From assembly GCF_024868665.1 (NCBI RefSeq), contig NC_079912.1, positions 15,235,926 through 15,299,925 on the forward strand: a stretch of 64,000 nucleotides of DNA. Direction: 5' to 3'. The position numbers were made by a program, and so were the translations under genes. This DNA is from Triplophysa rosa. Its lineage: Eukaryota > Chordata > Actinopteri > Cypriniformes > Nemacheilidae. Shown one piece after another: positions 9,430 to 22,812 of the stretch (the stretch's first letter is position 1; every line of letters begins with the position of its first letter). The notes under the pieces are model-generated. The model had not been told where the DNA came from, searched no databases, and saw only the letters and a list, made by a program, of their open reading frames with translations.

Positions 9430-12012
9430 CTGCAAAACAGAAACACAAAAGCTTTGTTTATGCATTTTTTCGAAGATGCCTTATATTGACCATGACAAAT
9501 ATTTGTGCCCACCCTACACCCCTTTGCCCATCAAATATCCTGTTTCACACATCAATGCATCCCGTTACAAAAGTAAAACGGACAGTGATCAAGAACTCGA
9601 TGATCTACAATTCCAGTCATGTACGAGCCATGCAGAAAGAAAACTTTGTGATAACGCCGCATTACAAGGTTAGTTCAGGTTGGTTCTGTTCCAGGTATTT
9701 TTCACCCTCGCTCACATCTTGTCTAACAGCCCCATTCTGACAGTAATCACCCGCTGACTGACATGTGACTAAAGGAAGTCCTCGCTCTGAAAAGCAAGAG
9801 GTTGGAGCAACATCTCTCTTCATCAGACAGCCTTGAATTAAGGCCAGAGCGTCTCAACAGCGCTCTCTAAATTCACAGAATGTGCAGAACGACGAAAACC
9901 TTGACAGAACAAGGGCGCAGAGACGCAGTGTTCCTGGCTAAGCGCGTGTTAAATGCGAGGGCCTTATTCAAATGCTGATTGTATGAGTCTCTTTTCCCGC
10001 TTGGAATGAATGACTGATACCCGAATGCGCGGTCGGGATGCATTTGTAAGAGCCGGCCTAGCGCGGCTTTAAAACGTTCCCTACAAAAGTCAAACAAACG
10101 AGCACAAAAACTCATTATTGCCGGCGAATAATTCACAGCATCCAACAGCAGTACTCTTATTAAAAGCATAACTCAAAGTTCAGCGCGGCGGTTCAGACGC
10201 ATTCTGCACAGATGTCGCATTACTTCGGCTATGACGCCGGCGTCTGTCAGCCTGACAAAGAGCTCAGGTGTGAAATCTTGTGTGATCTGGGCGTACACTC
10301 TTTTAGGCGATTTAAGCTTTTATACAAACCATTTGACCTCTAGAATGTGACTTATTTTCAAGTCGAGCTGAATATTCAATAAGAAAAATGCATAACCTAA
10401 AACAATGCAAAAACAGCTTTTTTTGGTTTCATTACATAAAGTTATATTTTCACTCTGAATGGTCACAGTCATACTATCAATAGACAAAATTTTCAAGGAT
10501 TTTTTTATCTATTCAATTCAACTACATGAACTTCTCGTTTTGCTTTGATCCTGACAGCATCACACACATATATAAAAGATAGGACTTATAACGCCGGTTG
10601 AAATCCCAGCAGCCTGTTCGAAAAAAGAAAATCTAATCAATTCAAGAGCACTCTACAGTCAGAAAGAAAAAACACATGACATTTCATATTCATATCATTT
10701 GAAATGTAAACATTAATACCATAATAAAAATGCCTTTTCCTACAAAAATACAAAAGATATGAAAGTCATATATCTTATATTAGGAACCTATAACGTAAGG
10801 GAAAATATATGAAAGGTGATGCGCTAGCTAATAGTTTTTCCTTTTGCTTTATTTGGTTTCCTGTTTGTAACTGGGTTTGTACGTCCCTGAATAAATATTG
10901 ATAACTGATTTGTTTACGGGGGGCATAATATAAAATATTGGCACAACAAAATGCACTCTAAAATATTTTTAATATAAAAATATTTTTATATTTTTGCCCC
11001 AAAACTCGAAAATATGTTTAAATAGGACCTGAAGCATACCTTGTTTGCAAAACTGGTTATGAAGGGCATTATGTTCAGATTGCTCGGGCAGTTCTTTTGA
11101 CGCGGTGCGTCCGCACACTTAAAAAACTTGTAAAAATACACACAGATCACACTTGAAAACCAAAATACAATGCAAAGTTTTTTACAGTAAGAACAGACTC
11201 CAAAGCCAAAAGTGAGAACTTTATAGCGCCGCCCCGCAGGAACACCACATTTTATCCAATTACAAACGCTCTACGGCACCCAGAGGAAATCAATCGCCGG
11301 TTTGGCGCCCGAGGAATTTTCTTCCAGCGACTACAACTCAAACGGCATTCATGACACACCAGTTTTGAATGACAAATAGGATCATTTGGAGACGCCCAAT
11401 TAAATATTCATGCCCAATCAGAAAGGATGTGGTACGCTTGGCCTCTGGATGTGAATGGCGTGTGACAGAAGGCAGCCGACTGGGGCTGCTGGGAAGGGCG
11501 GGGGTGTGCCACTGTGGCTCACCATCATTATTTCACATTTTACAAACACACAGCTGTTTAAAAATTCAGCACACTAATGACTTCAGATGATGTATCAGTC
11601 ATTTGGAAGAGTGCTTTTTCCTTTACAATGAGCACAGCGAAAAGGGTGGATGTACAGTATTGAAAGCATGCTATACAGTATATGCAGATCTTTAAATGTC
11701 ACCATTTTAAGCACTGCTATTACAGCCACACAGGACAGACGGACATAACTGGCCACATCTGGCACTGTTTTTTTAAGCGTCCACCACAAATGTTGCTTTA
11801 AATGAATAGCTCCCCCAAAAATAAATACCATGTCAGATGTTTATGACTTTCTTCAGTTGAACATATCAACACATCATTTTGTGTTAAAATGCCATCGTGT
11901 TATCTTCTTATATGGTACTAAATTTATATTTTGGGTCTTGCACGTCTTACTATATGACAACTAGTTACTGGGCCCACAAGAACCAATAAGATTTGTGCCA
12001 CCATAATTTAAT

Positions 12013-12402
12013 TAAAGGGATACTCCACCCAAAAATGAATTACTCATTGTCAAGTTTTTGCAAATCTGTATAAATTTCTTTGTTTGGTTGTACAGAAGAA
12101 AGATATTTGGAAAAATGTTAGCAACTGAGATTTCTGGGGCACCACTGTCTACCATAGTAGAAAAAAATGATCGCATATTTTTGTTCTGTTAAACACAAAA
12201 AATATATTTCGAAGAATAAAGGAAAACAAACAGTTCTGGGGCACCCTTGACTACCATTTTTTGAATACCCCAGAAATCTCAGTTGCTAACATTCTTCCAA
12301 ATATCTTTCTGTGTTCAACAGAAAAAAAAGATATACAGGTTTGGAACTTGGGGTTGAGTAATTCATGACAGAATTTTCATTTTTGGGTGGAGAATCCCTT
12401 AA
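12013..12402. mobile_element. Palindromic MITE, chimeric with two left arms
   Basis: It starts ttaaagggatactccaccca and ends tttttgggtggagaatccct. Between them a left arm (gagatttctggggcaccact, ctaccatagtag) is followed by a second left arm (aaacaaacagttctggggca, cccttgactacca) before a single right arm. Confidence 0.8.
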
Positions 12403-14261
12403 AGCGCTTGGATCTGTTTGTTTACATTTCCATTTCACTAAATAAGCTCAAACTATTAAAAACTTTCACTCACAAACACATTGTTTCACTTTAGAAGATA
12501 TTTATTAAACCCACTGGAATGCAATGGATTTCTTTCATGATGCGCTTTTCTTCATCATTTTGATTCCCATAAAGGAAGATACAGTAAAAATAAAATTTTA
12601 ACACAAATTTAAAATATAAATGAGTATACTGTATTTGTTTGTATTCACGTTAAGAACGTCATATACAGACACAGAAAAACAAAGAGACCACTGAATTATT
12701 TTCAGTTTTTCAAAATTTACTGTTTCTAGGTACGTTTAAGTAAAATGATCATTTTTGTTTAATTCATTTCAACTAGTTTCTCCTAAATGCCAAATGAAAA
12801 TATTGTTTTTATTTGCTCTTATTTGCAGAAAAATGACAAACTGGTCAAAACACCAAAAAAGAAGCAATGTTTGCAGATCTTGAATGTTTTACATGTATTT
12901 TGGGATTAGATCCAAAATAAATACATGATGGAATAAGCTTTTTACAGTTTACATGCGTGTTTGCATTCTCCCAGTCATTCACATTGTTGGGTGACTTAAT
13001 GTCAATTTGTTCCTGTTGAAATTCAACAGAAGCTGGACTGAAAATGACAATACATGCTGATAATACACAGAGAAATTCGGATTAAACGCGAAACTGGAGT
13101 AGTCTTTTCACTTTTCCTCACGGCTATACATCTGGGATGGCAAATGGGTGAGTAAATAACAGAATTAATAAGAGAACTTCCATTTTTTTTCTTAAAATCA
13201 AAAAGCTGTTCAATGCAAGTAAAACATATTTTCTTCACAAAAAAAATTCTAAAAACAATCAGCTTCATTTAGCCGCTTTTTAAAACATGTATGGTCAAGA
13301 TCAGGTTTACCCAAAACAAGACAAGAATACAGGATTTCCTTTTTCTGTTCAGGCAACACAACACACCGAACATACAAAACCCCGTAAGCACTTCAAAAGC
13401 CACCTGCACATTGAGATTCGCACACACTCACATACACACACATCTGAACGTCTGTAATAATCCAGTCTCACAATTCTCAAAGCTCGCTGTGGACTAGAGT
13501 GCACGAGGCTTCCATTAATACCACTTACTGGGGTGACAGTGGGGTAATTACTGTAGTGCAGAAGCCAGGTACCCACGCCACCAAGGACCACACAGAACCG
13601 CCGACCCCCCTCTTCTAAACCAGAGAGGCTGATCATAATTTGACATTCGTTTTAACCTGTTTTCCTTCATTTGCTCATAGATTATACTTAGCCTAAAGGA
13701 TTAGGGATATTGTGGGACTCTTTGCCGGGGAAAGGGTTTAGGGGTTTGACAGGACTGAGCTCTCTCACACACATGCACTCTCAGACGCCGGTGAGATGAA
13801 GTCTGATCTCTGAGGATGCCGGGCCTATCGCATCTTCTGATCTGCACACAGATGATTAATACAGAGAGGGAACATGAAGCAGCCGCAGGAACATAAAGCC
13901 ATACTCGCATAAATCTCTCTCTCTTCGTCATCTCCGCTCATTGTAAAGGAAAAAGCACTCGTTCAAATCAATGATGCATCATCTGTTGCGACCAGCGCTG
14001 TATGTAGCTTAAAAACACACCTGCAAAACATGAAACGACGCACTGGTGCGTATTCGGCTTTATGTTCATCTAATACATTATAATTTTGAAATGGATTCTA
14101 GTGGACATAGCATGAAAAACAGGATTTTCTTTCATCTTCTGCAATAAAATTGGTCGATACTAGTCATCTGACATTCACAAATCAAAGCTACCTCTCCAGT
14201 TTACCCAATGCAATCGAGAAACATATCCATCCATCCATCACTAGTTCATAGGTCACGTCGA

Positions 14262-14400
14262 TAACCACACATCTTAACCAGTCTAATCTCGCTAGAATTC
14301 ATAATTATTTTACAAGGTGGCTAACCGGTAAGAATTCGTACAAAAATGTATATTTATAAGAAAAATGAAGCAATAATGCCGAGCTTCTAAACCTAATATC
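14262..14400. mobile_element. Half copy of ggtggctaattcgt MITE
   Basis: It contains tctaatctcgctagaattca, acaaggtggctaaccggtaa and gaattcgtacaaaaa, matching one arm of the element at 16386-16651. No opposite arm follows. Confidence 0.6.
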
Positions 14401-14403
14401 ACT

Positions 14404-14710
14404 CAAAGTGATAGTTCACCTCAAAATCAAAATTCTGTCATCATTACTCTTGACATTTCAAACACGTATGGCTTTTTTTCTGCATTTTGAAGAATGTTGG
14501 TAACAGAAAACCATCGGTCCCCATTGACTTGCCCTAGAATTCTGTCCATACAATGGAAGTCAATGGTGACCCAACAGTTTTTGGTTACCAACATTCTTTC
14601 AAATATCTTCGTTTGTGTATTGCAGAAGAAAGTACGTCATACATGTTTAAAATGACAAGAGGGCGAGTAAATGATGACAGAATTTTCTATTTTGGGTGAA
14701 CTATCCCTGG
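14404..14710. mobile_element. Palindromic MITE, near-complete
   Basis: Left end aaagtgatagttcacctcaa, right end ttttgggtgaactatccctg. Arms pair through aattctgtcatcatt / aatgatgacagaatt and gaagaatgttggtaac / gttaccaacattctt. The loop carries the tccatacaatggaagtcaat variant. Confidence 0.9.
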
Positions 14711-15419
14711 GTGAACTTACTAAAACATACAGTACATATTCATAAAAAAACGCCATGAGATTGTGATGGCTTAACATCAACATGCATGAAGTTTTACTCA
14801 TAAACGTACTCACATAGAGGTTAACAAATCATAAAAGTGGCCATTTATATTTCGAGGTCTTAAAGGAAAAGCAGAAAAAGCAGCCCGCTTGAGGGTCAGG
14901 GAGAAGGGGAAAAATGGTAAATGGTAAAACTAAAAGAATCGTTTGCTGTGAGAAACCTTGACTAACGTTACAAGTGAACTTCTGGGAGAAAAAATGCAAT
15001 AACGTTAACATAAAACCACGAAGGTGAGCCGTTTCGGGAGGCCAAAACATCTAAATGCATTTATAAAAATGCAACCTAACAGATCAAATTGATCTGCGAG
15101 AGAGAGGGCACCTTCAGCTGATTGGCGAGATTTTCCTCTCCTTTTCAAAAACTGTAGCTCGGGGAGAAAAACGGGGTGAAACGAGAATAAAATAACCTAT
15201 TCCGTCCTCTGACACCCCGGCGCTCCGGCTGCGGACAGGAATGCCATTGTCTTTTTCTCCTCCCAAGGTAACATTAAAGACACGGCACATCCAGACACAT
15301 TTTAGACCCTCATCCGTCTCCCCTGGCCAGCAGCCCAAGTGCTTAGCAAATGTCAACAGAAAATAATGCACACACAAAGGCAATCTTATTTGTTCAAGAA
15401 TTGCTCTAGGTCACAGCAA

Positions 15420-16110
15420 TTCAGCTGGGCTTTGAGAGTGTCATTCGGGAAAAGAGTGCCTGGCAGTGAAGTGCATTAGATACAGCGCTGGGGCTTTTCC
15501 GAGCTTTAACGCAATCGCATGCGTGCACTATTTCTCCTTTGTTTCCTTTGCGTTTCTTATTGCCCTTCCAAAAACATAATCCGGTGAAATGAAAGGAGCT
15601 GTTGATTAGCAGACCACCGCGACTTGATTTATTCCCTCTCTCTTATCATTCCACAAGAGTAATAATCTGGCGTTCCGGTGCTTTCCGTGATGACTGCATT
15701 GTGGGCTCTAGCATGTACAGGTAGCTAGTCTCCTAATTCATTGTTTTCATTAAATCTCAACTAAAACGAGGCGGCAAGGGGAAAAGTACAATTCAATAAA
15801 ACCCGGGCCTCCCAGGATTTGCAATTTTAATGATTGCTTACCTTTATGAATTAGTTGTCGCCGCAGATTTAGCTCTTCGCTTTTTCTGGAAGAAACTAAT
15901 AATTTTGCTCATAATCTTGGAGATACGGGAAACATTATCTTCTTTTAATCAGGCCTGTTTTAGGAATCCAACAAAGGACTTAAAAACCCAGTTGAATACG
16001 GCATTGAAAGCAATCGGGACTAGAAAAAAAAAGCTCTGGGTATTTTGCTTTCTGTGTGGTACAATACCCTCTCCTATCCAAGTTTATTGTGCGGAGATGA
16101 ATATAACTGA
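15420..16110. other. Repeat-free AT-rich block, candidate conserved non-coding element
   Basis: Free of the repeat families seen elsewhere. It is dense in homeodomain-like TAAT/ATTA cores (aattcattg, ttttaatgattg, gaattagttg) and E-box-like motifs. It is intronic, with no splice-bounded homologous exon. Conservation is a guess from texture only. Confidence 0.25.
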
Positions 16111-16385
16111 GATTCATTGACTGGCTTCAACAAAGAGTGTGAACTCATCCGCTTTGGGGTTTTAAAACTAGTTTGAGAAGTCTTGATTTCTGGCTTAACC
16201 AATAAGGGCGCAGCTCGTATAATGAAAATGTATCACGCCAGATTGGAAAGTTTGTGGTTCACAAATGGTAGACACTAGACTGAATCTGGTTAGCGTTCCT
16301 GTCCCCCCTTCCCAATCATATCATATCAAATAAAAACAGAAAAATGCCAAAAATTTAAACATGACCTACGCTGAGCAAACAACAA

Positions 16386-16651
16386 GATTCAACCTAATCT
16401 CAATGGGATTCGTACGAATTTTTCGAGGTGGCTAATTCGTATAAATTCTTACGATGTGAATCGTGCAAAAACCTATGATTATTAGTAAAAAAGCAATACT
16501 TTTAAGTCCCTCCACTAAGCCCACCCCTAAACCTAGCGTCACTGGCGCAAAAGCAAATTGTTTTAAAACGTACGAATAAGATTGCATAATTTCATACAAA
16601 TTAGCCACCTCGTAAAATTGTCCTGAATTCCCATGAGATTGTGTTGAGTTT
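16386..16651. mobile_element. Palindromic MITE with ggtggctaattcgt arms
   Basis: The left arm cgaggtggctaattcgtata pairs with the right arm catacaaattagccacctcg. Outer parts aatctcaatgggattcg and gaattcccatgagatt also pair. The loop is about 120 bp and GC-richer. Partial copies lie at 14262-14400 and 48028-48135. Confidence 0.85.
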
Positions 16652-17368
16652 AAGGGCCTTTTCACACCAAGCACGATAACTATAAAGTTAAAAAAATTAT
16701 TCTTAATTCATGAGAATGGTGGATAATGATCCATTTAACAATAGTTATAATACACAAGGAATGATATCGCTGGGATCATTGCCGAGCAATTTTTACGAAC
16801 TCATGAATATTAAAACACAGACAGTCAATCAAAATCCAAATTTAAATGGCACATTTTAAAATGAAATACTGCATGCAAGCTTAGAATAAACATAACAATA
16901 TCATTGTTTGGTATAGACGCTACTGTAGTTATCATTGCAGTTATCTTAACAGGTATCGTTCTTGGTGTAAACGCACCTTTATACCACAAGAACTGTCTTA
17001 CCATTAACAATACTTTTTAATCACCATGTACATTAAATTACATATTATGTCATTATAAATTATATAACCAGGGCTAGAAATGGGGGGAACGGGGTCCAAG
17101 GAGTAAATTTCAAGGTCCACCTCAAAATGAAGTGGATTTCAGTCTTTTATCTGTTAAATGGCCCCTAAACACCATGCACATTTCAAAAATGCATAAAGCA
17201 TCTATAGTTTAAAACATAAATACAAATGTCCACAATAGAAGCCCCTTAGTGAATCTCAACCACTTCCACCAATGGATATAACAAAAAATTGCATATCAAC
17301 AATGGGATTAGCATCCTTGTACAATGAAAAAAGATTAAACCAATATGCATCAAGCAAAAATAAGTAAG

Positions 17369-18070
17369 GAATAATTGACGACGGGCTGTTCAATTAATCG
17401 AAAGTTAATGCACACCCCGAGGTGGTAATGCGGCCACGACGCGAAGCGCGAACCTTGGGTGTGCATTAACTTTCGAAAAATTGAACGAACCGGAGTCAAT
17501 TATTCCGCTTATACCACGGAGACCGCGCGCACACCTACGCGTTTGCAGTAATGTGACAGTAAAGCTAAGCCAGTGATAATAAATGATTTAATCCTCGTAT
17601 TGTTTCCATCTTCAGCAGCAAACTTTTGAAAGAGTAGGTCTATCAAATTACATTTGTTATCGGTTATAAGAAGCATGAAGAGGAAAACGAACCAGTAGGC
17701 TATCAGTGTTTATTAATGCATTTTGTTTTTCTATTTAGTTATTTTATTCATTCGATTTCACTATATGTATTTCTTGTTTTTGAAATGCTTTGTTTATTTG
17801 AAACGAAACCGCACACGTTTCCATTAACAGTAAAGTTTGACATTATAAACGTCAGATCAAGAGCAGGGTGCGGAGATGGCCTGTAGGCTACACTATCACC
17901 TTTCTGTTGTTGAAACTTGGCGAAGTGATATGGAACTGTAATGCGGTCAGCAGACCTGGAACACCTTCATAGGTGTGCATTTACTGAAAGTAAACTAATG
18001 CATACCCCCATAGAACGTTTGTCAACCAATCAGATTGAAGCATTCAACAGCCACGTGGCATAATGAATTA
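17369..18070. mobile_element. Hairpin-bearing dispersed element
   Basis: A strong foldback occupies 17369-17511: cgaaagttaatgcacaccc pairs with gggtgtgcattaactttcg, and ggaataattgac with gtcaattattcc. The loop holds the CpG-rich string cacgacgcgaagcgcgaacc. A second, weaker palindrome (aggtgtgcatttac / taatgcataccc) at about 17970-18010 and the adjoining ccaatcagattgaagcattc suggest that the element extends to about 18070. The class is unknown and there is no coding capacity. Confidence 0.6.
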
Positions 18071-19192
18071 TAAGAAATATATAAAGCTACTAATCTTAAG
18101 CACCCTCTAAACGTATCGGAATCGCTCTATTGCTTTATAAACTCAAGAAAGAACTCACAGACAGTGAATCTGTCTGATAGACGCAGCTGTGTGGGTCTAC
18201 GGGCATCTGGATGCAGGTTTAATGATGTCAGCAGTGCAGCCCGGCCGGGGACAGGTGGTGAGAGAGCGGCAGGTGAGGCGAGATTACTCTGTGCACCGAG
18301 AGCTAGGACAGCAGCCGTCAAAACTGTCAAGACCACCCGGCCTGGTTCTGCCCGGGATCAGGGGGATATCCAACAGCTGCAAGCACAGCAGACTGAAAAA
18401 TCAAGAGCGAGAGACCCGGCGTGTGCCAGTGCTGCATGCGTGTAAAATCTCAGCCTAAGGGATCATATGCGTTTGATTGACACATCACTCAAAGCTGTCG
18501 TTCTCGATAAAAGGTGTCAACCGTGACAATCCTAATCTAGCCACAGCTAATCTAAATATAAAAAGCCTGCTCGGATGAAACAAACTGTTTACACAGTTTT
18601 CAAGTGTGCAGCCATCCAAAGAAAATCCCTTTCGACGTATTAAAAGTTCAACAGAATGAAATGCTCGGCTACAATGGCAACACGTAGATGGTGAGTGTGT
18701 AGGATCTGTCAGGATGGACGAGTGAGGTTAAACGTACATGCCCACTGCACAGATTCACCTGTCAACTTAATTGCTTTGACACTTGCATTTTAACCAATTA
18801 AAGTGGATTCGGAGAGCGCCCGACAAGAGCGGGCCTGATGGTACATTATAGTTTGTATTTATGAACACGTCAAGCTATCTGTATATATATTTTTATGAAC
18901 CACTTTTCAGATAATAGTCTTCGCCAGAGGTGATGCACCATTTAAACTTCAAAGACGGATGTTTTAGATTTAAATGAACTGACCTGGGATCAGGACGAGT
19001 TTGGCGGTAATGAGCAGAGGTAAATACAGAAATGACCTCTTCACTGATCACTGTGAACTGAAGGATAACACACACACCTCCACACAGGAGGCAACACCAA
19101 AGCATTCATTTAAAATAAAAACAAAAACGACGGATTGAAAACTTCGGCCTTAAAAGCATAAATCTGATAGGAAAGTTACAGAACGCCTGTTC

Positions 19193-19252
19193 TTAAAGGG
19201 ACAGGTCACCCAAAAATAAATTCTTTCATTATTTACTCATTCCAAACCTAGT
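19193..19252 (+). mobile_element. Palindromic MITE, left-end fragment
   Basis: ttaaagggacaggtcaccca, aaaataaattctttcatt and tttactcattccaaac are the left arm only. Confidence 0.75.
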
Positions 19253-19919
19253 ACCTCTAATAAATTCCATTTATTTACAACAAAAATTCAGAAAAACTGC
19301 AAAGACCCATTTTAAAAGGCAAAACTTGAGCCTTAATCCCTGCGCTCGAGGGGGGTTGAATACATCACCTCTTCACTACAATGCATTGACAAAGGTCACC
19401 CAAAGTCCTCTCAAGGTCCGGGCCATTAGAAATCCTATTGAAATTCATATATCTACTCATGTGTGTGGAGATGCTTTAAGGCAATGTTTACCCCCAGCCA
19501 GGTTCATCAATCTCTCCCCGTCAGAGGGAGAGGGGTTAACGGCACCCGCGCGTAGTCCGCTGGCCAATCGCAGCAAATCAGCACGTAGACAGATGACCGT
19601 CGTTGTGACCGCGTGAGTCATAAGCTTGCATTAAGGTAACGGTCGGCCATCCCTCAGCGCTCTGACAGAGCGGATGCGGCTCCGCTGACTGATCGGACAC
19701 CGGAGAGACAGAGAGAGGTTTGAATAATATGGGGCGCTGTGGGGTGCGAGGCAGGGGGCATGACTGAGCATTCATTAGCCCCTTAACTAATGCTTCATCT
19801 GGACACCGTATCCCTGACCTTCACCGTGACCCCTGAGACCACCTTCCCTGCCCGTCTCATCACCTGGGGACTCTCAGAGGATGTGGAAACAGATGCAAGA
19901 TTTTGCCTGTTTGCTTACT

Positions 19920-20285
19920 ATGTATTTCTATACATAACAATCTTCAGAGGTGTATAAAGACCTTACATAAATTAAGTGTTATGTTTTTATTACCTTAGAA
20001 TGAGCTATTTCTATCTACATTCACCACGGGTCCCCTTACATGGAATTCACCATGTTGTTTCTACAGTAGCCCTAAATGGACAAACTGCGGGTTCATTAAA
20101 AAAGAAGTGTGGGTTCATAAATACGTTATCTCCTTCAGCAAAGACGCGAGAACGTGACGACATCTTAGTTCTGTGAGAGCCACCGTAGTGCTATGAATGG
20201 GGGGGAGCTGTGGAGTGAGCCATTGGTTGCAATTTGCAACCTCATCACTAGATGCCGCTAAAATCTTCACATTGCTCCTTTAAGT
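19920..20285 (-). mobile_element. Dispersed element with end cttaaaggagcaatgtg, copy A
   Basis: In minus sense it starts cttaaaggagcaatgtgaag, then gcggcatctagtgatgaggt, and ends gtaaggtctttatacacctc. The same start and end strings occur at 42167-43035 on the plus strand, so this is one family. It is not classifiable from ends alone. Confidence 0.65.
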
Positions 20286-20626
20286 ATGTTTATGCTTAAA
20301 AAATAAAACAAATTTGAAGTAGGCTTAAGTACTTAAGAGGCAAAACTTAATTCAAGTTTTTTGTTCTTACCCCATTGGAAGACATTTTTAAATTATTCAA
20401 CGCATAAACTTTTCTGATGACTTTTTAAAGAAAATAAGACCTAATATCTTAGAAAATGTACCTTGATTTAAGAATTATGTATTGCAAAACAAGACGAAAC
20501 ACATTATTTTCCGCATTGAAAACTTTCATGTACTTCCTGTCATATATCTATACTGTCCTGTCAAAAATAAACACGTAAAAGATCTAAACAAATATAAATA
20601 TATAAAATAAATAAATGAAATGTGTT

Positions 20627-20975
20627 TCCTTAGCTTGAAGTTATTATAGTTTTGATTTTAGTTTTTATTAATATTTCAAATTAGCTTTTATTTTTAGATT
20701 TTCATTTTAGTTCAAGTTTTAGCAATTTTGGTATATGCTTTTGAAATTTTATAATTTATTGGTTATTTCTTATGTCGCTATATAAGATTAATGAATTTTT
20801 ATTTTAGTGTTATTTTAGTTTTTGTTTATTATTATAATTTTACTGCTTTAAACTTGTTTTTGAGGCAACGTTTAAATTTTTCCTTGACTTAAGTAAAAAT
20901 ACTTTATTTGATTTCAATGAACAGGAACGTTTTCAAAGTTTTAATTTTAGTAAACTAAAATAACCTTGGTTTGAA
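20627..20975. repeat. T-rich dispersed repeat (aaggttattttagtt ends)
   Basis: A long T/TA-rich tract lies between ttgaagttattatagttt and aaactaaaataaccttgg, which form imperfect terminal inverted repeats. Internal ttttagtttttatt motifs recur. It matches the texture of a common cyprinid repeat. Confidence 0.5.
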
Positions 20976-21219
20976 TCATGTTCAAAAACAGGATTGTATG
21001 GGTTAATGCCCATGCACGTCAAAGCAAACAAACAAGTATAAAACAGGTAATTGGTTTATGCGGCTGCCAATAAAATGTGTATTTTTTATTAAGCAAGAAA
21101 ACCAGTAATCACAGCGTTAGATAAAAAGTTGTACTCTAACAAGCCAAAAGTTATCAGAACATCACATCCAGCCTGAAAGAAAAGTGATCACATGAGAGGA
21201 ATGGTTAAGCTATGTTATA

Positions 21220-21720
21220 TTGCTTCCTGTAGCTTGGAGAGGATAAGAAGAGCTTCTGACGGGTTTACATTTCCATCAGGAGATTAATGACCTTATTGCC
21301 TAAATTTATTCTCCTGCACTTGTTTTTGGCCAAAAGGTTTATGGGTATTCATTCTGAAGGTCTGATTCGTGCCGCGTGAAATTGGCGAAGTGTAGCTAAC
21401 CTTGTTAACTTCCGCAATTAAAGTCATGTCGCAAGCTTATTTCCCAGTGATTATACACCAAACGCCCTGGATCACACATAATTGAGGGAAGGAACCTTTT
21501 CCATCTTTACCAATCTAAGCTGAACACACACCTCCGCCACCCTGGCGCCTTACGACAGGGTCTGTTATAAGCTCCTTTTATATTTGCATTTCTAATCATA
21601 TTTGCTTTTATCCTGTTTTTGTCTTGTTAATTAGCAGGTAAAATCGAATTTACGCCGGTGAGCCGCGGCGGGCAGCAAACGGTGAACAGCGTGACATCAG
21701 ATAAGTCCTATGAGACAAAA
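21220..21720. other. Repeat-free block, candidate conserved non-coding element
   Basis: Contains agattaatgaccttattgcc, tttattctcctgcacttg and ttgttaattagcaggtaaaa with balanced composition and no known repeat. It is intronic. Conservation is not tested. Confidence 0.25.
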
Positions 21721-22589
21721 CCACATTTCAATTTGATTTCACCTGCAAATCCCAAACAAGCAAACAACAGCTTACATCTAAAGCGCTGCGAGAGTCAAAA
21801 CTCGGACAAACATGCATATTCATGTGTTTAGGTGTAGGGCAGGTTTCAGCAGATCTGCGTTTAGTCGAATTCACGGTTCCAGAATTCAGAGTCGTCACTT
21901 TTTATACATAAATATACACTCATTAGGAGTTTTGAGTTTTCACTTTAGTGTTTAAGAAATCTGAAGGAAGAAAGAAATCTTTCTGCATAACTTGTTTAAA
22001 ACATTATATAACTTTGAAAAATAATATTCAGTAAAACTAAGTAGGCCTATTTAATTGGTTGATAGGTTTTGATTGGTTAGATTGTTGGTGAGGTTTTTTT
22101 AGATTTGCATGCACCTCCTATATCGTATACGTCTGTTATCGTATCCTCCCGGTCTACATTCACAATCCCAGCGACTAACAGACAATTTTCCATAAAGGGA
22201 ATTTAATTACATGCTATTTTGATGCTGTTTGTGCATCTCTGATAATGTATTTATCTGTGAGCTGCTTAAATATTGCTTGGAATTAGATTCGTTGAACATT
22301 CAGTTCACTGTAATCCACCTCTATCTCTTCTAATGAAGTTAAGCAGATTAGGAGAGAGTTTTACACCAGGTTCTGTCATCTCAACACACTGCTCAATAAA
22401 TCTATTCTTGCACTGTGAATCAGCGAGATAAAAGTGGATGAGAAATTAATATAATACACTTATTATTTTTTAAATATATAGGACTTAAATATAGTCACTT
22501 GTGGAGTTACTTTATAACCAAAGTTGTAGGCTTGTGAGAACGTGAAAGAGGATGAACAACTAGCTGAACTACATCAGACATGTGGCGGA

Positions 22590-22812
22590 GGCCTTTCTCT
22601 CTCCTGCAAAACACAAAAGAAGATATTTTGAAAAACTTCAGTAACTAAATACCATTGACCTCCGTTGACTTCCATTGTATTGTGTAGACACGCAACCACT
22701 CACACATTTCTCAAAATATCTTTTGTGTTTCACAGAAGAAAGCGTTTTGAACAACATGGGGGTGAAGAAATGATGACAGAATTTTCATTTTTAAGTGAAC
22801 TATCCCTTTAAG
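22590..22812. mobile_element. Palindromic MITE, lacking its left end
   Basis: ctcctgcaaaacacaaaaga, agatattttgaaaaactt, tgacttccattgtattg and tctcaaaatatcttttgtgt are followed by a right end in tttaagtgaactatcccttt. The first 40-60 bp of the left arm are missing. Confidence 0.8.

Noticed and set aside
9282..9740. 152-codon plus-strand open frame
   Set aside because: It overlaps dpyd exon 5 antisense and has no recognisable family; the minus-strand reading is the real homology.
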